In this document: positions 44,388 through 53,408 of the stretch, one piece after another | Position numbering within the stretch: position 1 is the stretch's first letter | Layout: the number at the start of each line of letters is the position of its first letter | Assembly: GCF_000507145.1 (NCBI RefSeq) | Contig: NZ_AYTO01000007.1 | Location: 62,001-126,000 of the forward strand | DNA: 64,000 nt | Reading direction: 5' to 3' | Source of the DNA: Bacillus tequilensis KCTC 13622 | Lineage (GTDB): Bacteria > Bacillota > Bacilli > Bacillales > Bacillaceae | Notes under the pieces: model-generated | Seen by the model: the letters and a program-made list of their open reading frames with translations, nothing else | The model's database searches: none | What the model was told of the DNA's origin: nothing | Position numbers and translations under genes: made by a program

Positions 44388-46087
44388 GCTCTTTCCCCCA
44401 GTTGTGCCTCCACGAGTTTGGTGTACACACCGTTTTTCGCCAGCAACTCATCATGAGTCCCGATTTCCGCAACCTTGCCTCCGTCCAGCACGATAATTTC
44501 GTCCATATCGAGCATCCAGTGAAGACGGTGCGTCGCGAGAAAGACGAGCTTATCCTCAAATAAATCCAGCATTGTTTCTTTTATTTCATATTCTGTTTCG
44601 ATATCAAGATGGGCGGTCGGCTCATCCAGCAGCAGGATCGGACGGTTTCCCAAAAAGGCGCGGGCCAGCGCGACACGCTGTGCTTGCCCGCCGCTGAGCG
44701 CTCGGCCGCCTTCTCCGATTCGTCCCTCTAATCCATCCGGAAGGTTGTCCATCATCTCCGTAAGCCCCGCCGCGGCAGCGGCGCGGGCTGTATCCTCAGC
44801 AGAAACGTTTGGATGATAGAAGCGAATGTTGTTTGCCAGCGTATCATCAAAAATGTACGGATGCTGCGGGATATAGAGGAGATTTTTCTGCCAGCTGCCG
44901 TCCTGCAAATGGGACCGGTCTGAACCATTAATCTCGATCATCCCGCCATCTGGCTCTAAGAATCCGCCGAGAATATCAATTAATGTTGATTTTCCGGCGC
45001 CGCTTGCACCGATGATGCCGATTTTTTTCTTTCCTTTGAATGACAGATCAATTTTCGACACCGAGCGGCCGACTGACACGCCTGACAGCTTCAGCTCATC
45101 CTGATCGGACCACATCCCAAGCTGAAGCGGCGCCTCCTCTTTAAAACCGGGCTGCGACAAAATCTCTTGAATGGTCTTGCCTGCTTCCTGTCCGTTCAGC
45201 GTTGCGTGATAATCATTCCCCACTTCCCGAACCGGCAGAAAATACTCAGGTGCGAGAATAAGCGCCGTTAAAGCGGGACCAAGCAAAATATCACCATCAA
45301 TCAGACGCAGTCCCAAAAATACCGCGACTGTCGCTACCGACAGCATCGTGAAAAAGTCGAGGGCGAATGATGATAAAAACGCCACCCGAAGCGTGCTCAT
45401 CGTTGCTTTGCGATACCGCTCGCTCACGTAGAAAATATTTTTGCTGTGCGACTTGCTCAAACCCAGGAAACGCAATGTCTCCAGCCCGCGAAGAGAATCA
45501 ACAAAATGATTGGAAAGTCTCTGATAGGATTTCCACTGGCGATCCGCTTTTCTCTGTGCGACAAGGCCGAGGAGAATCATAAAGATGATCAGAATCGGCA
45601 AAGCAGCAACTAAGATGACAGCTGATGTCCGGTCCTGAAAGAACACATAAATGACAACCGCCGCAGGCACAATTGCCATGCTGACCATTTTCGGCAGAAA
45701 CAGCTCCAGGTAGCGGCGGAACTGGCTGATGCCTTCCATCGCCAGCGTCACCATTTGCCCCGTCCCCTCTTTCTTTGCAAAGCGGGGACCTAAACGGAAC
45801 AGCTGATCGAGAAAACTCTTTCTCAAATCTGCCCCAGTCCGGGCGGCATATTGATAGACGATCTTCTGGCGTGCCAGCGTCACCCCGTGCCGTGCGACAA
45901 AAGCGATCAGGAAAAAGCCGATCACCGGAAACAGGGAGGCGATACTCCCCCCATTGAACAGTCCGGTTACGGCTTCACTCAGCCACTCTGCCTGCATAAT
46001 AATAGCGGCTGTCTGAATCAGCGTTAAACAAGTAATCACGATGAGAATCCGCTTCATTCCTTTATATCGAAACAGGTCTTTTCCCAT
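44384..46087 (-). CDS. cydC: ABC exporter subunit CydC for cytochrome bd assembly
   Basis: This is a 567-residue fused membrane/ATPase exporter half. The membrane domain (about 15-310) is followed by an ATPase with Walker A GASGAGKSTL, signature ALSGGQAQRVALARAFL and Walker B PILLLDEPTAHLD. It forms a heterodimer with the following CydD. Its start overlaps the cydB stop by one base (TAATG). In E. coli the order and names are CydDC, so the labels follow the Bacillus convention. Confidence 0.94.
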   Translation of the reverse strand: MGKDLFRYKGMKRILIVITCLTLIQTAAIIMQAEWLSEAVTGLFNGGSIASLFPVIGFFLIAFVARHGVTLARQKIVYQYAARTGADLRKSFLDQLFRLGPRFAKKEGTGQMVTLAMEGISQFRRYLELFLPKMVSMAIVPAAVVIYVFFQDRTSAVILVAALPILIIFMILLGLVAQRKADRQWKSYQRLSNHFVDSLRGLETLRFLGLSKSHSKNIFYVSERYRKATMSTLRVAFLSSFALDFFTMLSVATVAVFLGLRLIDGDILLGPALTALILAPEYFLPVREVGNDYHATLNGQEAGKTIQEILSQPGFKEEAPLQLGMWSDQDELKLSGVSVGRSVSKIDLSFKGKKKIGIIGASGAGKSTLIDILGGFLEPDGGMIEINGSDRSHLQDGSWQKNLLYIPQHPYIFDDTLANNIRFYHPNVSAEDTARAAAAAGLTEMMDNLPDGLEGRIGEGGRALSGGQAQRVALARAFLGNRPILLLDEPTAHLDIETEYEIKETMLDLFEDKLVFLATHRLHWMLDMDEIIVLDGGKVAEIGTHDELLAKNGVYTKLVEAQLGERA

Positions 46088-47103
46088 TAATAAGTCATAG
46101 GCTCCTTATGGCTGACGCGCTTCCGGAAGACATAATAGCTCCAGATCTGGCTGCCGATCACAAACGGCAATAACGTTAATGCTGCAATTGACATGACTTT
46201 AAGCGAATAATCACCGGAAGAAGCGTTAGCTACTGTTAAATCGTACGCGCTGTGAAGCGAGCTGACCATTACCCGAGGGAATAAGGAAATAAAGATCATT
46301 CCTACAGTCAGCGCAAGTCCCGCGCCTGTCATTCCAAATGTCCAGCCGTCTTTTTTCTTACGGATAAATACAGCCGCAAGCATAAAACAGATGACAATCA
46401 AAACAACGAGCGGAATGGTAATCTCGCCGCGGCGTGTAAACATATCTGTCTGATACGCAGAAAGAGCCGCGAAAGCGAGAACCGCAACAAACACAACACC
46501 CATTATGTTTTGCGCCATTTTCCGGGCGCGTTTTTGCAAATCACCAATCGTACGCAGCGTAATGAACATTAATCCATGCTGGAAGCAAAGAAGTGTTACA
46601 GTCACACCGCCAAGTACAGAGTATACATTTATATAATCGGCTAGATGCGCGTGAATGTTCATATCGGCATCAATCGGCATCCCGCGGAATAATGTCGTGA
46701 ACAGCACACCAAGCACAAACGGAGGAATCAGACTGCCGAAGAAAACGACCCAGTCCCAAACCTTAACCCATTTCAAATGCTCAACCTTGCCGCGGAACTC
46801 AAAGGCGACACCGCGGCCCATTAACGCAAGCAGCACAATGACAAACGGAATGTAATAACCGCTCAGCATCGTTGCATACCAATTCGGGAACGCCGCGAAT
46901 ATGGCTCCCGCACCAGTCAAAAGCCATACTTCATTCGCGTCCCAAAACGGCCCGATCGTGTTGATCAGCACTCTGCGTTCTAATTCATTATGGCCAAGAA
47001 AACGAGTCGCCATGCCGACTCCGAAATCAAAGCCTTCCAAAAAGAAGAATCCTACAAACAATACGGCAACGAGTATAAACCAAAGATCATGAAGAGATGC
47101 CAT
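46087..47103 (-). CDS. cydB: Cytochrome bd ubiquinol/menaquinol oxidase subunit II
   Basis: CydB is a 338-residue membrane protein with about eight helices. The N-terminal DLWFILVAVLFVGFFFLEGFDFGVGM is the typical first helix of CydB. NTIGPFWDANEVWLLTGAGAIFAAFPNWYATMLSG (about residues 45-80) is the most conserved segment. It forms the oxidase with CydA. ATG 47103 lies inside the cydA end (17-base overlap) and follows CAGGAGG. Confidence 0.96.
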   Translation of the reverse strand: MASLHDLWFILVAVLFVGFFFLEGFDFGVGMATRFLGHNELERRVLINTIGPFWDANEVWLLTGAGAIFAAFPNWYATMLSGYYIPFVIVLLALMGRGVAFEFRGKVEHLKWVKVWDWVVFFGSLIPPFVLGVLFTTLFRGMPIDADMNIHAHLADYINVYSVLGGVTVTLLCFQHGLMFITLRTIGDLQKRARKMAQNIMGVVFVAVLAFAALSAYQTDMFTRRGEITIPLVVLIVICFMLAAVFIRKKKDGWTFGMTGAGLALTVGMIFISLFPRVMVSSLHSAYDLTVANASSGDYSLKVMSIAALTLLPFVIGSQIWSYYVFRKRVSHKEPMTY

Positions 47104-48493
47104 GGTATACCTCCTGACTAAATGGATCTGTTGATACAGGAACATCATGATGATCACTATGCTCCGCACCTTTTTTAATCTCACGGATGAACAAGAAGAC
47201 AAGCAGTGCGCCCAGAATCAAGTACATCACACCGAATGCGATGATTGAAAATAACAGGGAACCTGCCGTTACGTTAGGCGACACGGATTGAGCGGTGGTC
47301 ATTAAGCCCATAACCGTCCAAGGCTGACGTCCGATTTCTGTCATAATCCAGCCCGCAGAGTTTGCGATAAACGGGAAGGAAATCAACGCGATCATGATGC
47401 GCAAATACCATTTGCTGTTTTCAAGCTTTTTGCGGCGGTTTAACCAAAGGCCGCCTAACGCAGCAAGAATCATGACAACACCTGCGCCAACCATGATGCG
47501 GAAGCTCCAGAATGTTGTTTTTACAGGCGGAATGTAATCGCCTTTTCCATACATTTTTTCATACTCAGCCTGAAGTGTTTTCATCCCTTTGACACTTCCG
47601 CTGAATTTCTGATAAGCCAAGTAGCTCAGAGCGTAAGGAACTTTGATTTCATTTGAGCTTTTTTCATTTTTTGTATCGATCGTAGCAAAAGCCGTCCAAG
47701 CAGCAGGGTCACCGCTGTTTTCCCAAAGGCCTTCACTGGCAGCCATTTTCATCGGCTGTGATTCCATCAAGTGCTCAGCCTGCATATGCCCGCTAAGGCC
47801 GACACCAAGACCTGCACAAAGGCCGACGATCATTGCGATTTTAAAAGATTGTTTAAAGAACGGCACTTCTTTTTTCTTCAATAGTTTAAAAGCACTCACT
47901 CCGGCGATAAAGAAAGCCCCAGTGGCAAGCGCACCAAAAATAACGTGCGGGAATTCAACCCAAAGCTGAGGATTTGTAATCAGCGCGCCAAAGTCGTTCA
48001 TTTCCGCGCGGCCGTTTTTGATCGTAAAGCCGACCGGCTCCTGCATAAAGGAGTTCGCTGTTAAAATCCAGAAAGACGACATAATCGTTCCGAATGACAC
48101 GAGCCAGATGCAGAGAGCGTGAATTTTTTTCGGCAGGCGGTCCCAGCCGAAAATCCATAATCCGATAAAAATAGATTCCATGAAAAACGCTAATAATGCT
48201 TCAATCGCAAGCGGAGCGCCAAATACATCTCCGACAAAACGGGAATAATCAGACCAGTTCAATCCAAACTGAAATTCTTGCAAAATCCCCGTCACAACAC
48301 CGACTGCGAAATTTATTAAGAATAAGTGACCCCAAAACTTTGCCATTTTGAGGTACAGCTCATTTTTCTTCACAAGATAAAGAGTCTCCATCAACGCAAC
48401 CATAAACACAAGCCCGATAGACATCGGCACAAACAAGAAGTGAAATAACGTTGTTGATGCAAATTGTATGCGGGCTAGTACCAATTCACTCAT
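47087..48493 (-). CDS. cydA: Cytochrome bd ubiquinol/menaquinol oxidase subunit I
   Basis: CydA is a 468-residue haem subunit of the high-affinity bd oxidase, used at low oxygen. The haem b595 His is in the first helix (FASTTLFHFLFVPMSIG, about residue 18). The quinol-binding loop region is short, as in Bacillus, and GWIMTEIGRQPW is the conserved signature near residue 375-390. ATG 48493 follows AATGGAGGAG; the longer frame overlaps a Rex site. It heads cydABCD. Confidence 0.96.
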   Translation of the reverse strand: MSELVLARIQFASTTLFHFLFVPMSIGLVFMVALMETLYLVKKNELYLKMAKFWGHLFLINFAVGVVTGILQEFQFGLNWSDYSRFVGDVFGAPLAIEALLAFFMESIFIGLWIFGWDRLPKKIHALCIWLVSFGTIMSSFWILTANSFMQEPVGFTIKNGRAEMNDFGALITNPQLWVEFPHVIFGALATGAFFIAGVSAFKLLKKKEVPFFKQSFKIAMIVGLCAGLGVGLSGHMQAEHLMESQPMKMAASEGLWENSGDPAAWTAFATIDTKNEKSSNEIKVPYALSYLAYQKFSGSVKGMKTLQAEYEKMYGKGDYIPPVKTTFWSFRIMVGAGVVMILAALGGLWLNRRKKLENSKWYLRIMIALISFPFIANSAGWIMTEIGRQPWTVMGLMTTAQSVSPNVTAGSLLFSIIAFGVMYLILGALLVFLFIREIKKGAEHSDHHDVPVSTDPFSQEVYHGISS

Positions 48494-48527
48494 GCTTTCT
48501 CCTCCATTTCCGGTTAAAACTGTTAAT

Positions 48528-48545
48528 TTGCTCATTACTTCACAA
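48528..48545. promoter_or_regulatory. Rex operator 1 in the cyd leader
   Basis: On the minus strand the site reads TTGTGAAGTAATGAGCAA, an 18-base inverted repeat of the Rex type (TTGTGAA ... TTCACAA). Two similar sites follow upstream. Rex, the NADH/NAD+-sensing repressor, is a known repressor of B. subtilis cydABCD. Confidence 0.82.
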
Positions 48546-48559
48546 ACAGAACCGAAACT

Positions 48560-48577
48560 TTGATCAGTAATTCACAA
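48560..48577. promoter_or_regulatory. Rex operator 2 in the cyd leader
   Basis: The minus strand reads TTGTGAATTACTGATCAA. It shares the fixed positions TTGTGAA-N4-TGA-N-CAA with the two neighbouring sites and is centred 32 bases upstream of operator 1. Confidence 0.82.
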
Positions 48578-48594
48578 TATAGACGAAAAAAATA

Positions 48595-48612
48595 TTGCTC
48601 AATATTTCACAA
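48595..48612. promoter_or_regulatory. Rex operator 3 in the cyd leader
   Basis: The minus strand reads TTGTGAAATATTGAGCAA. It is centred 35 bases upstream of operator 2. The roughly three-helical-turn spacing puts all three sites on one face of the DNA. All lie downstream of the predicted promoter. Confidence 0.82.
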
Positions 48613-48684
48613 ATGTGTCAAAAAGCCATTCAATATGATGCTAGAATGCTAGACTGACCAAATGACACAATTTCTAACTGGTTC

Positions 48685-48715
48685 ATATTAAGTACTTTAC
48701 AACGTATCATTTCAA
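48685..48715 (-). promoter_or_regulatory. Probable cydABCD promoter
   Basis: On the minus strand TTGAAA (48715-48710) and TAATAT (48690-48685) are 19 bases apart, longer than optimal. The implied start near 48678 gives a leader of about 185 bases, close to the long leader reported for this operon. The rest of the gap to cimH (about 48.72-48.95 kb) shows nothing I can assign. Confidence 0.45.
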
Positions 48716-49047
48716 AAATAAAGCCCGAAACACCTAAAAAGTCCCAAACTATGTGACGGATTATTGTCTATTTTGTTGCTGATTTATGACGGCTCCTAGG
48801 ATAAATGACCCTTTTTTATCGTACATCAACACATCAATCCTTGCGAACAAAATGCTTGTCCGGCATCAGCACTCATTTCTCAGCACTCCGTCATAGTCCC
48901 ACTTTAGTCAGAATGCCTCTTTCCATTTAAACCGGGAAGTAGAGACAAGTTGAATAGTAAATTTTTAATATATTAACAATTTCAATTTTTTAGTATACTT
49001 AACGTAGTGAACAATTTCACTGCATCAAGATTAGGGGAGGTTTTTCA

Positions 49048-50400
49048 ATGGGAGAGCTTCAAACTCAAGTGCGATTGCAAACGGATACAATTCATGAAGG
49101 GGTTAGAAAAGAGAATTTGTTTGCAAGAGCCATGAATATAAAAGTAGGCATCATACCCCTTCCTGTGTATGCCCTGCTGTTTATATTAATCACTGTTTTT
49201 GTTATGCACCACAATGTAAAAAGTGACATCTTAACATCCATTGCCGTCATGGCGTTTTTCGGGTTTACCTTTGCCCAAATCGGCAAATCGATACCGATTG
49301 TTCGTTCTATCGGCGGCCCGGCCATCCTGGCTACTTTTATTCCATCCGCTGTCGTCTACTATCACCTGCTGCCTAATGATATCGTCAAATCCACCACAGA
49401 ATTTACAGAAAACTCAAACTTTCTATATTTATTTATTGCCGGGATTGTCGTCGGAAGCATCCTCGGCATGAAAAGAGAAACACTCGTAAAAGCATTTATG
49501 AAAATCTTTATTCCGCTTATTGTCGGTTCTGCCGCGGCTGCTATTGTCGGACTGGCTGTCGGCACGTTGCTCGGGCTCGGATTTCAGCATACATTGCTGT
49601 ATATCGTCATTCCTATCATGGCCGGAGGGGTCGGAGAAGGCGCCATCCCGCTGTCCATCGGTTATTCTGACATCATGCCCATTTCTCAAGGAGAAGCGTT
49701 TGCACTTGTTCTGCCGTCGATCATGCTGGGCAGCCTGTGCGCGATTATTCTAGCGGGCTTGCTGAATAGAATTGGAAAGAAAAAGCCGGAATGGACAGGC
49801 AACGGCAAAGTGGACCGGTCAGAACAAGAGTCCCCTGCGCTGCAGGAATCGCAAAGCGGTCAGCAAATGTTCAACCTTTCTTTATTTGCGTCAGGCGGAA
49901 TTCTTGCAGTCTCCTTATATTTAGTCGGCATGCTCGCTCACGACTTTTTCGGTTTCCCCGCACCTGTTGCCATGCTGTTACTTGCTGTTCTGATTAAGCT
50001 GTTCAGATTGGCGCCTGCCTCAATTGAAAATGGCGCGTTTGGGGTCTCCCGCTTCTTTTCAACAGCTGTGACCTACCCGCTGCTATTTGCGATCGGGGTG
50101 TCCATGACGCCGTGGGACAAGCTTATCGCCGCATTCAACTTCAGCAATATCATTACGATTCTGGCTGTTGTTGTGACCATGATGGCTGTCGGCTTTTTTA
50201 CAGGAAAATGGCTGAACATGTATCCGATTGAAACCGCCATTATCAATGCGTGCCATTCAGGGCAAGGGGGCACCGGGGATGTCGCCATTTTAAGCGCAGC
50301 TGAAAGACTCGAGCTGATGCCGTTCGCCCAAGTCTCTACCCGCATCGGAGGAGCAATTACAGTGACCTTAACTTTATTGCTGCTGCACCAATTTTATTGA
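49048..50400 (+). CDS. cimH: Citrate/malate transporter CimH (2-hydroxycarboxylate family)
   Basis: CimH (YxkJ) is a 450-residue 2HCT-family symporter for citrate and malate with about eleven helices and two re-entrant GGxG loops. The first loop, IPIMAGGVGEGAIPLSIGYSDIM, is at about residues 190-212. The second, NACHSGQGGTGDVAILSAAERLELMPFAQVSTRIGGA, is at about 405-441 and includes the conserved substrate-binding Arg. It follows a GGGGAGG site. A possible promoter is TTAACA ... TATACT near 48976-49002. It is divergent from cydA. Confidence 0.95.
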   Translation: MGELQTQVRLQTDTIHEGVRKENLFARAMNIKVGIIPLPVYALLFILITVFVMHHNVKSDILTSIAVMAFFGFTFAQIGKSIPIVRSIGGPAILATFIPSAVVYYHLLPNDIVKSTTEFTENSNFLYLFIAGIVVGSILGMKRETLVKAFMKIFIPLIVGSAAAAIVGLAVGTLLGLGFQHTLLYIVIPIMAGGVGEGAIPLSIGYSDIMPISQGEAFALVLPSIMLGSLCAIILAGLLNRIGKKKPEWTGNGKVDRSEQESPALQESQSGQQMFNLSLFASGGILAVSLYLVGMLAHDFFGFPAPVAMLLLAVLIKLFRLAPASIENGAFGVSRFFSTAVTYPLLFAIGVSMTPWDKLIAAFNFSNIITILAVVVTMMAVGFFTGKWLNMYPIETAIINACHSGQGGTGDVAILSAAERLELMPFAQVSTRIGGAITVTLTLLLLHQFY

Positions 50401-50407
50401 TACACCG

Positions 50408-50445
50408 CAAGCAAGTTCTTCGTAAAACGAAAGAGCTTGCTTTTT
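50408..50445 (+). terminator. Terminator after cimH
   Basis: AAGCAAG-tt-CTTCG / CGAAAG-ag-CTTGCTT is followed by TTTTT. It lies 8 bases past the cimH stop. Confidence 0.8.
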
Positions 50446-50520
50446 GCGTGTCCATGTTTTTGTAAGTTCCCATCCCATGCTATAGTAATAGTTGGAAATA
50501 TAGATAGAAAGGACTCTGGC

Positions 50521-52209
50521 ATGCCTATGGGAACAAATCTATTTCTCTTTGTGATTCTCGGGCTGGGACTTTACTTTTTATCAGCCCTGGCAGCAAAACT
50601 CATTCCGGCCGTAGATTTCTGGATTGATATCGTTCTTTGGGTTGGCGCTGCTGCTTATATCTTCTCTCATCAATCATTCATGGATGGCATTGTCTCGATC
50701 GCGACAATGTTCTACTGCTACTGGACCGCAATGGATCTCACTGTTTCAGATCGCGCGGAAAAACCTTCGGGAGATTGGCAGGAAATCGAACTTGCCAAAA
50801 ACAACACCCGTCTCCTGTCAGACATCACGCTGACCGCCATTGTGTTTGCGGGCGCCGTCATTTTTTTCATCTTTGGGCCTGACCCAAGCCCCCTTAAATA
50901 TGTGATCCTGTTCGGCATGATCTCCGGCGGAGGGGCACTGGTGAAGCGAATACTGAATGTTTTCAGTGTAACCGTTTTGTATTCAGCATCCTTGAACAAA
51001 TTGCACATCAGCTCACGTTATGAAAACCGAACATACCCGCTTTCCGATTTGAAAGACATTCAGCTTGAATCAACAGCTGATCTCTTAAAGCTCCATCCGC
51101 TTCTGACGATGTATTCATCACGTTTAGATCTGACAACAAGCTTTCAGCAAGTCATCAAACTGTCTCTTCCCGGTGAAACGCTGTTTCTGACGGTGAAGGA
51201 ACCGCAAAGATGGAAAGCGATCCTCCAGGAATACACAGATTCGGAAAACAACGAGGACACTGTGATATCAGTTTTGCCGTTTTATCATAGAAAAAATGTG
51301 AAGCGGCTGCTTGGGAAGCTTTATTTTGCCGCCAGCGTAAAAGGCATATCAGCTTACGCCTTATTGGTGCTCGCGTTATACGCCTTACATGCCTCCCCGT
51401 GGATCATGGGGGGTGCCGTGGTGCTGTACTGGGTATTCAACATGTATCTGTCAGATCGTGTTTTACGGGCGGCGATGGATGCCAAGCCTTGTCATCATCC
51501 GCATGTACAGGCAGCGGCCGACAAGATTTTCCGCAAGGCCGGCATTGCCCATGTCCGCCTATACGAAACGGAGAGCGATGATTACAATGGAATGGCAGTC
51601 GGCATGAATGTCGGAAGGTCAATGGTCATTCTGACAAGCGCCACACTAACCCTGCCGCATCATGTCATCGAAGGCATTTTGGCTCATGAGGCCATTCATA
51701 TTAAAAAACGTGATGTTCTGTCATCACAGCTTTTACGTTTTCTTTATCTTGGCGCCATGGTGGGAATCATCCTTTTATTTGAGCATCATATCACCCATCC
51801 TGAGACCCATAAAATCGTGCTTTGGGTTTTCATTATGGCAATCATCATTTTGTATCAGCTCTATCAATCCTTTTGTTCACAATGGATGGAGGTTCGTGCT
51901 GACAACCTTGGCGCATCACTGCTGGAAGGCGGGTATAAACAAATGGCCGAAGCCTTGAGGATCTTGGCGGTTCGGCAGGATGAAGATACACAGAAACGAA
52001 GCGCTTACAGCTCTGAAGAAGTCGAGGACAAGCTTACCATCGACTCTCTCACACGCGATAAAAGCTGGTTTTTCAGATTAATTGATTTTCAGTTCTCTCC
52101 TCATCCTCCTATGTACTGGCGTGTCAGCACGTTATTGTCGAATAAAGGACATGGGGTGCTGAAGCGCTGGCTCAGAGACCGCCTGAAAGAGTCAATCTCT
52201 TTGAAATGA
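50521..52209 (+). CDS. yxkI: M48-family (HtpX-like) membrane metalloprotease YxkI
   Basis: This 562-residue protein has N-terminal helices (about 5-75, then about 110-155), a PH-like cytosolic stretch (about 165-250, [30 protein letters not shown]), and a C-terminal M48 peptidase part with its own helices (from about 270). The zinc motif is HEAIH in [15 protein letters not shown] (about 388-392), and the third ligand Glu lies in [14 protein letters not shown], the HtpX pattern. ATG 50521 follows AGAAAGGAC. It probably degrades membrane proteins. The PH-like insert before the peptidase is unusual. It may be co-transcribed with yxzE. Confidence 0.85.
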   Translation: MPMGTNLFLFVILGLGLYFLSALAAKLIPAVDFWIDIVLWVGAAAYIFSHQSFMDGIVSIATMFYCYWTAMDLTVSDRAEKPSGDWQEIELAKNNTRLLSDITLTAIVFAGAVIFFIFGPDPSPLKYVILFGMISGGGALVKRILNVFSVTVLYSASLNKLHISSRYENRTYPLSDLKDIQLESTADLLKLHPLLTMYSSRLDLTTSFQQVIKLSLPGETLFLTVKEPQRWKAILQEYTDSENNEDTVISVLPFYHRKNVKRLLGKLYFAASVKGISAYALLVLALYALHASPWIMGGAVVLYWVFNMYLSDRVLRAAMDAKPCHHPHVQAAADKIFRKAGIAHVRLYETESDDYNGMAVGMNVGRSMVILTSATLTLPHHVIEGILAHEAIHIKKRDVLSSQLLRFLYLGAMVGIILLFEHHITHPETHKIVLWVFIMAIIILYQLYQSFCSQWMEVRADNLGASLLEGGYKQMAEALRILAVRQDEDTQKRSAYSSEEVEDKLTIDSLTRDKSWFFRLIDFQFSPHPPMYWRVSTLLSNKGHGVLKRWLRDRLKESISLK

Positions 52210-52267
52210 AACCGCTCAGCGTTTCATCCGTATAACAGGTATGGTGAAAAAAAGGGAGTGACGAGAA

Positions 52268-52453
52268 GTGATTGTGGTCATTTTATTGATTATCTCTATT
52301 ATTGTTTTTCTTTCAGTCATTCAGCCGCAGCCCTCGAAAAACAAAAGCCGCCAGCAGGCGGACAGCGGGTTTTTCGGTTTTTCAGACAATGGCTCGCACC
52401 ATGATGGATGCGGTAGTGACAGCAGTGATTCCGGCTGTGGAGGCGGCGATTAA
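52268..52453 (+). CDS. yxzE: Small membrane-anchored protein YxzE
   Basis: This 61-residue protein has one N-terminal membrane helix (about 2-18) and a Ser/Gly/Cys/His-rich tail ending GSHHDGCGSDSSDSGCGGGD. The HHDGCG...GCGGGD pattern is shared by many small Bacillus proteins of unknown role and may bind metal. GTG 52268 follows GGGAG at 9 bases. The stop lies in the loop of its terminator. It lies 58 bases after yxkI. Confidence 0.8.
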   Translation: MIVVILLIISIIVFLSVIQPQPSKNKSRQQADSGFFGFSDNGSHHDGCGSDSSDSGCGGGD

Positions 52454-52467
52454 TCGCCGCCTTTTTT
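52442..52467 (+). terminator. Terminator after yxzE
   Basis: GGCGGCGAT / ATCGCCGCC is followed by TTTTTTATT. The yxzE stop codon is in the loop. Confidence 0.85.
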
Positions 52468-53305
52468 ATTTCATTGATTCGATGTACGCACCAAAAGCCG
52501 CGCCTGACATGCCCGGCGACACGCGCACACGATGGAGGCCATACATTCCCTGGTCTCTCGACGCCGCGCCCGGCTCTGTCGTCACGCCCATTTGATAACC
52601 CGTCGATTTGGCGGTCTTCAGCGTCTCTTCATTGTATCGCCCGACCGGATAGCTGATGATAGAGGTTTGCTGATGAAACATGCTGTCAAACAGCTTTTTC
52701 GAATCAGCCATCTCACTGTGCTGCTGTTCAGGCGTTAACCCGTTCAGCTCAAGGTGGTCAATCGTATGGCTTTCAATCGATACGCCATGCTTCGCCATTT
52801 CTTTCATTTGGTCCTCTGTCAGATGATTTTTATGCCCGATCGATTTGCCGATCATAAAAATCGTCGCCTTCATCCCGTACTTTTTCAGCACCGGATACGC
52901 ATCTTGATAATTGTCTGTATATCCGTCATCAAAGGTGATCAGCACGCATTTCTCACTCGGCTTTTTATCCTGCGTCAGCATGAGATACGCCTCTTTTGGA
53001 GTCAATGTCTGATAGCCGTTATCATGCAGCCATTTCATATGCGCTTCAAATTCTTCCTTCGGGACACGGAGGCTGTTTCCTGAGGAAATGCTATGGTACA
53101 TCAAAATCGGCAGTTTTGCCGGTTTCCCTGTTTTGATCCATTCGGATGTATCGTTTTCTTTCTTCTGAATATGTACTTTCTTTTCTTCCGGTTTCTTTTG
53201 TTCCGCTTTCGGCATCTGCTGCTCCGCGTTCGCCTCTTGATCAGCACAAGCCGCTAGAGCCAAGCAGCTTCCCAAAAGAAAAATGCTTAAAATCAATTGT
53301 TTCAT
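52466..53305 (-). CDS. yxkH: Polysaccharide deacetylase-like lipoprotein YxkH
   Basis: YxkH is a 279-residue lipoprotein with a signal peptide and lipobox LAAC (Cys19), a charged linker (about 20-60, KKPEEKKVHIQKKE), then a NodB/CE4 fold. Motif 1 is LITFDDGYTDNY and motif 2 is SIESHTIDH, supplying the metal Asp and His residues; SYPVGRYNEET is motif 3 (usually SFPYGxxN, here with V for the usual aromatic/Pro pattern). It probably acts on peptidoglycan or another wall polymer, but activity is unproven. It has a GCAGGAG site. Confidence 0.92.
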   Translation of the reverse strand: MKQLILSIFLLGSCLALAACADQEANAEQQMPKAEQKKPEEKKVHIQKKENDTSEWIKTGKPAKLPILMYHSISSGNSLRVPKEEFEAHMKWLHDNGYQTLTPKEAYLMLTQDKKPSEKCVLITFDDGYTDNYQDAYPVLKKYGMKATIFMIGKSIGHKNHLTEDQMKEMAKHGVSIESHTIDHLELNGLTPEQQHSEMADSKKLFDSMFHQQTSIISYPVGRYNEETLKTAKSTGYQMGVTTEPGAASRDQGMYGLHRVRVSPGMSGAAFGAYIESMK

Positions 53306-53373
53306 CGTTCTCCTGCTTTCTGTCTATTTCTTCCTCCTTTTTCATCGGTTTGTTTGTGGGATTTTCAAGTGCA

Positions 53374-53404
53374 AAAAACCGGACATGTCTCCATGTCCGG
53401 TTTT
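53374..53404 (-). terminator. Terminator after msmX
   Basis: AAAACCGGACATG / CATGTCCGGTTTT has a 4-base loop, and the plus-strand A tract gives the T run. It lies 5 bases past the msmX stop. Confidence 0.88.
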
Positions 53405-53408
53405 GAAT

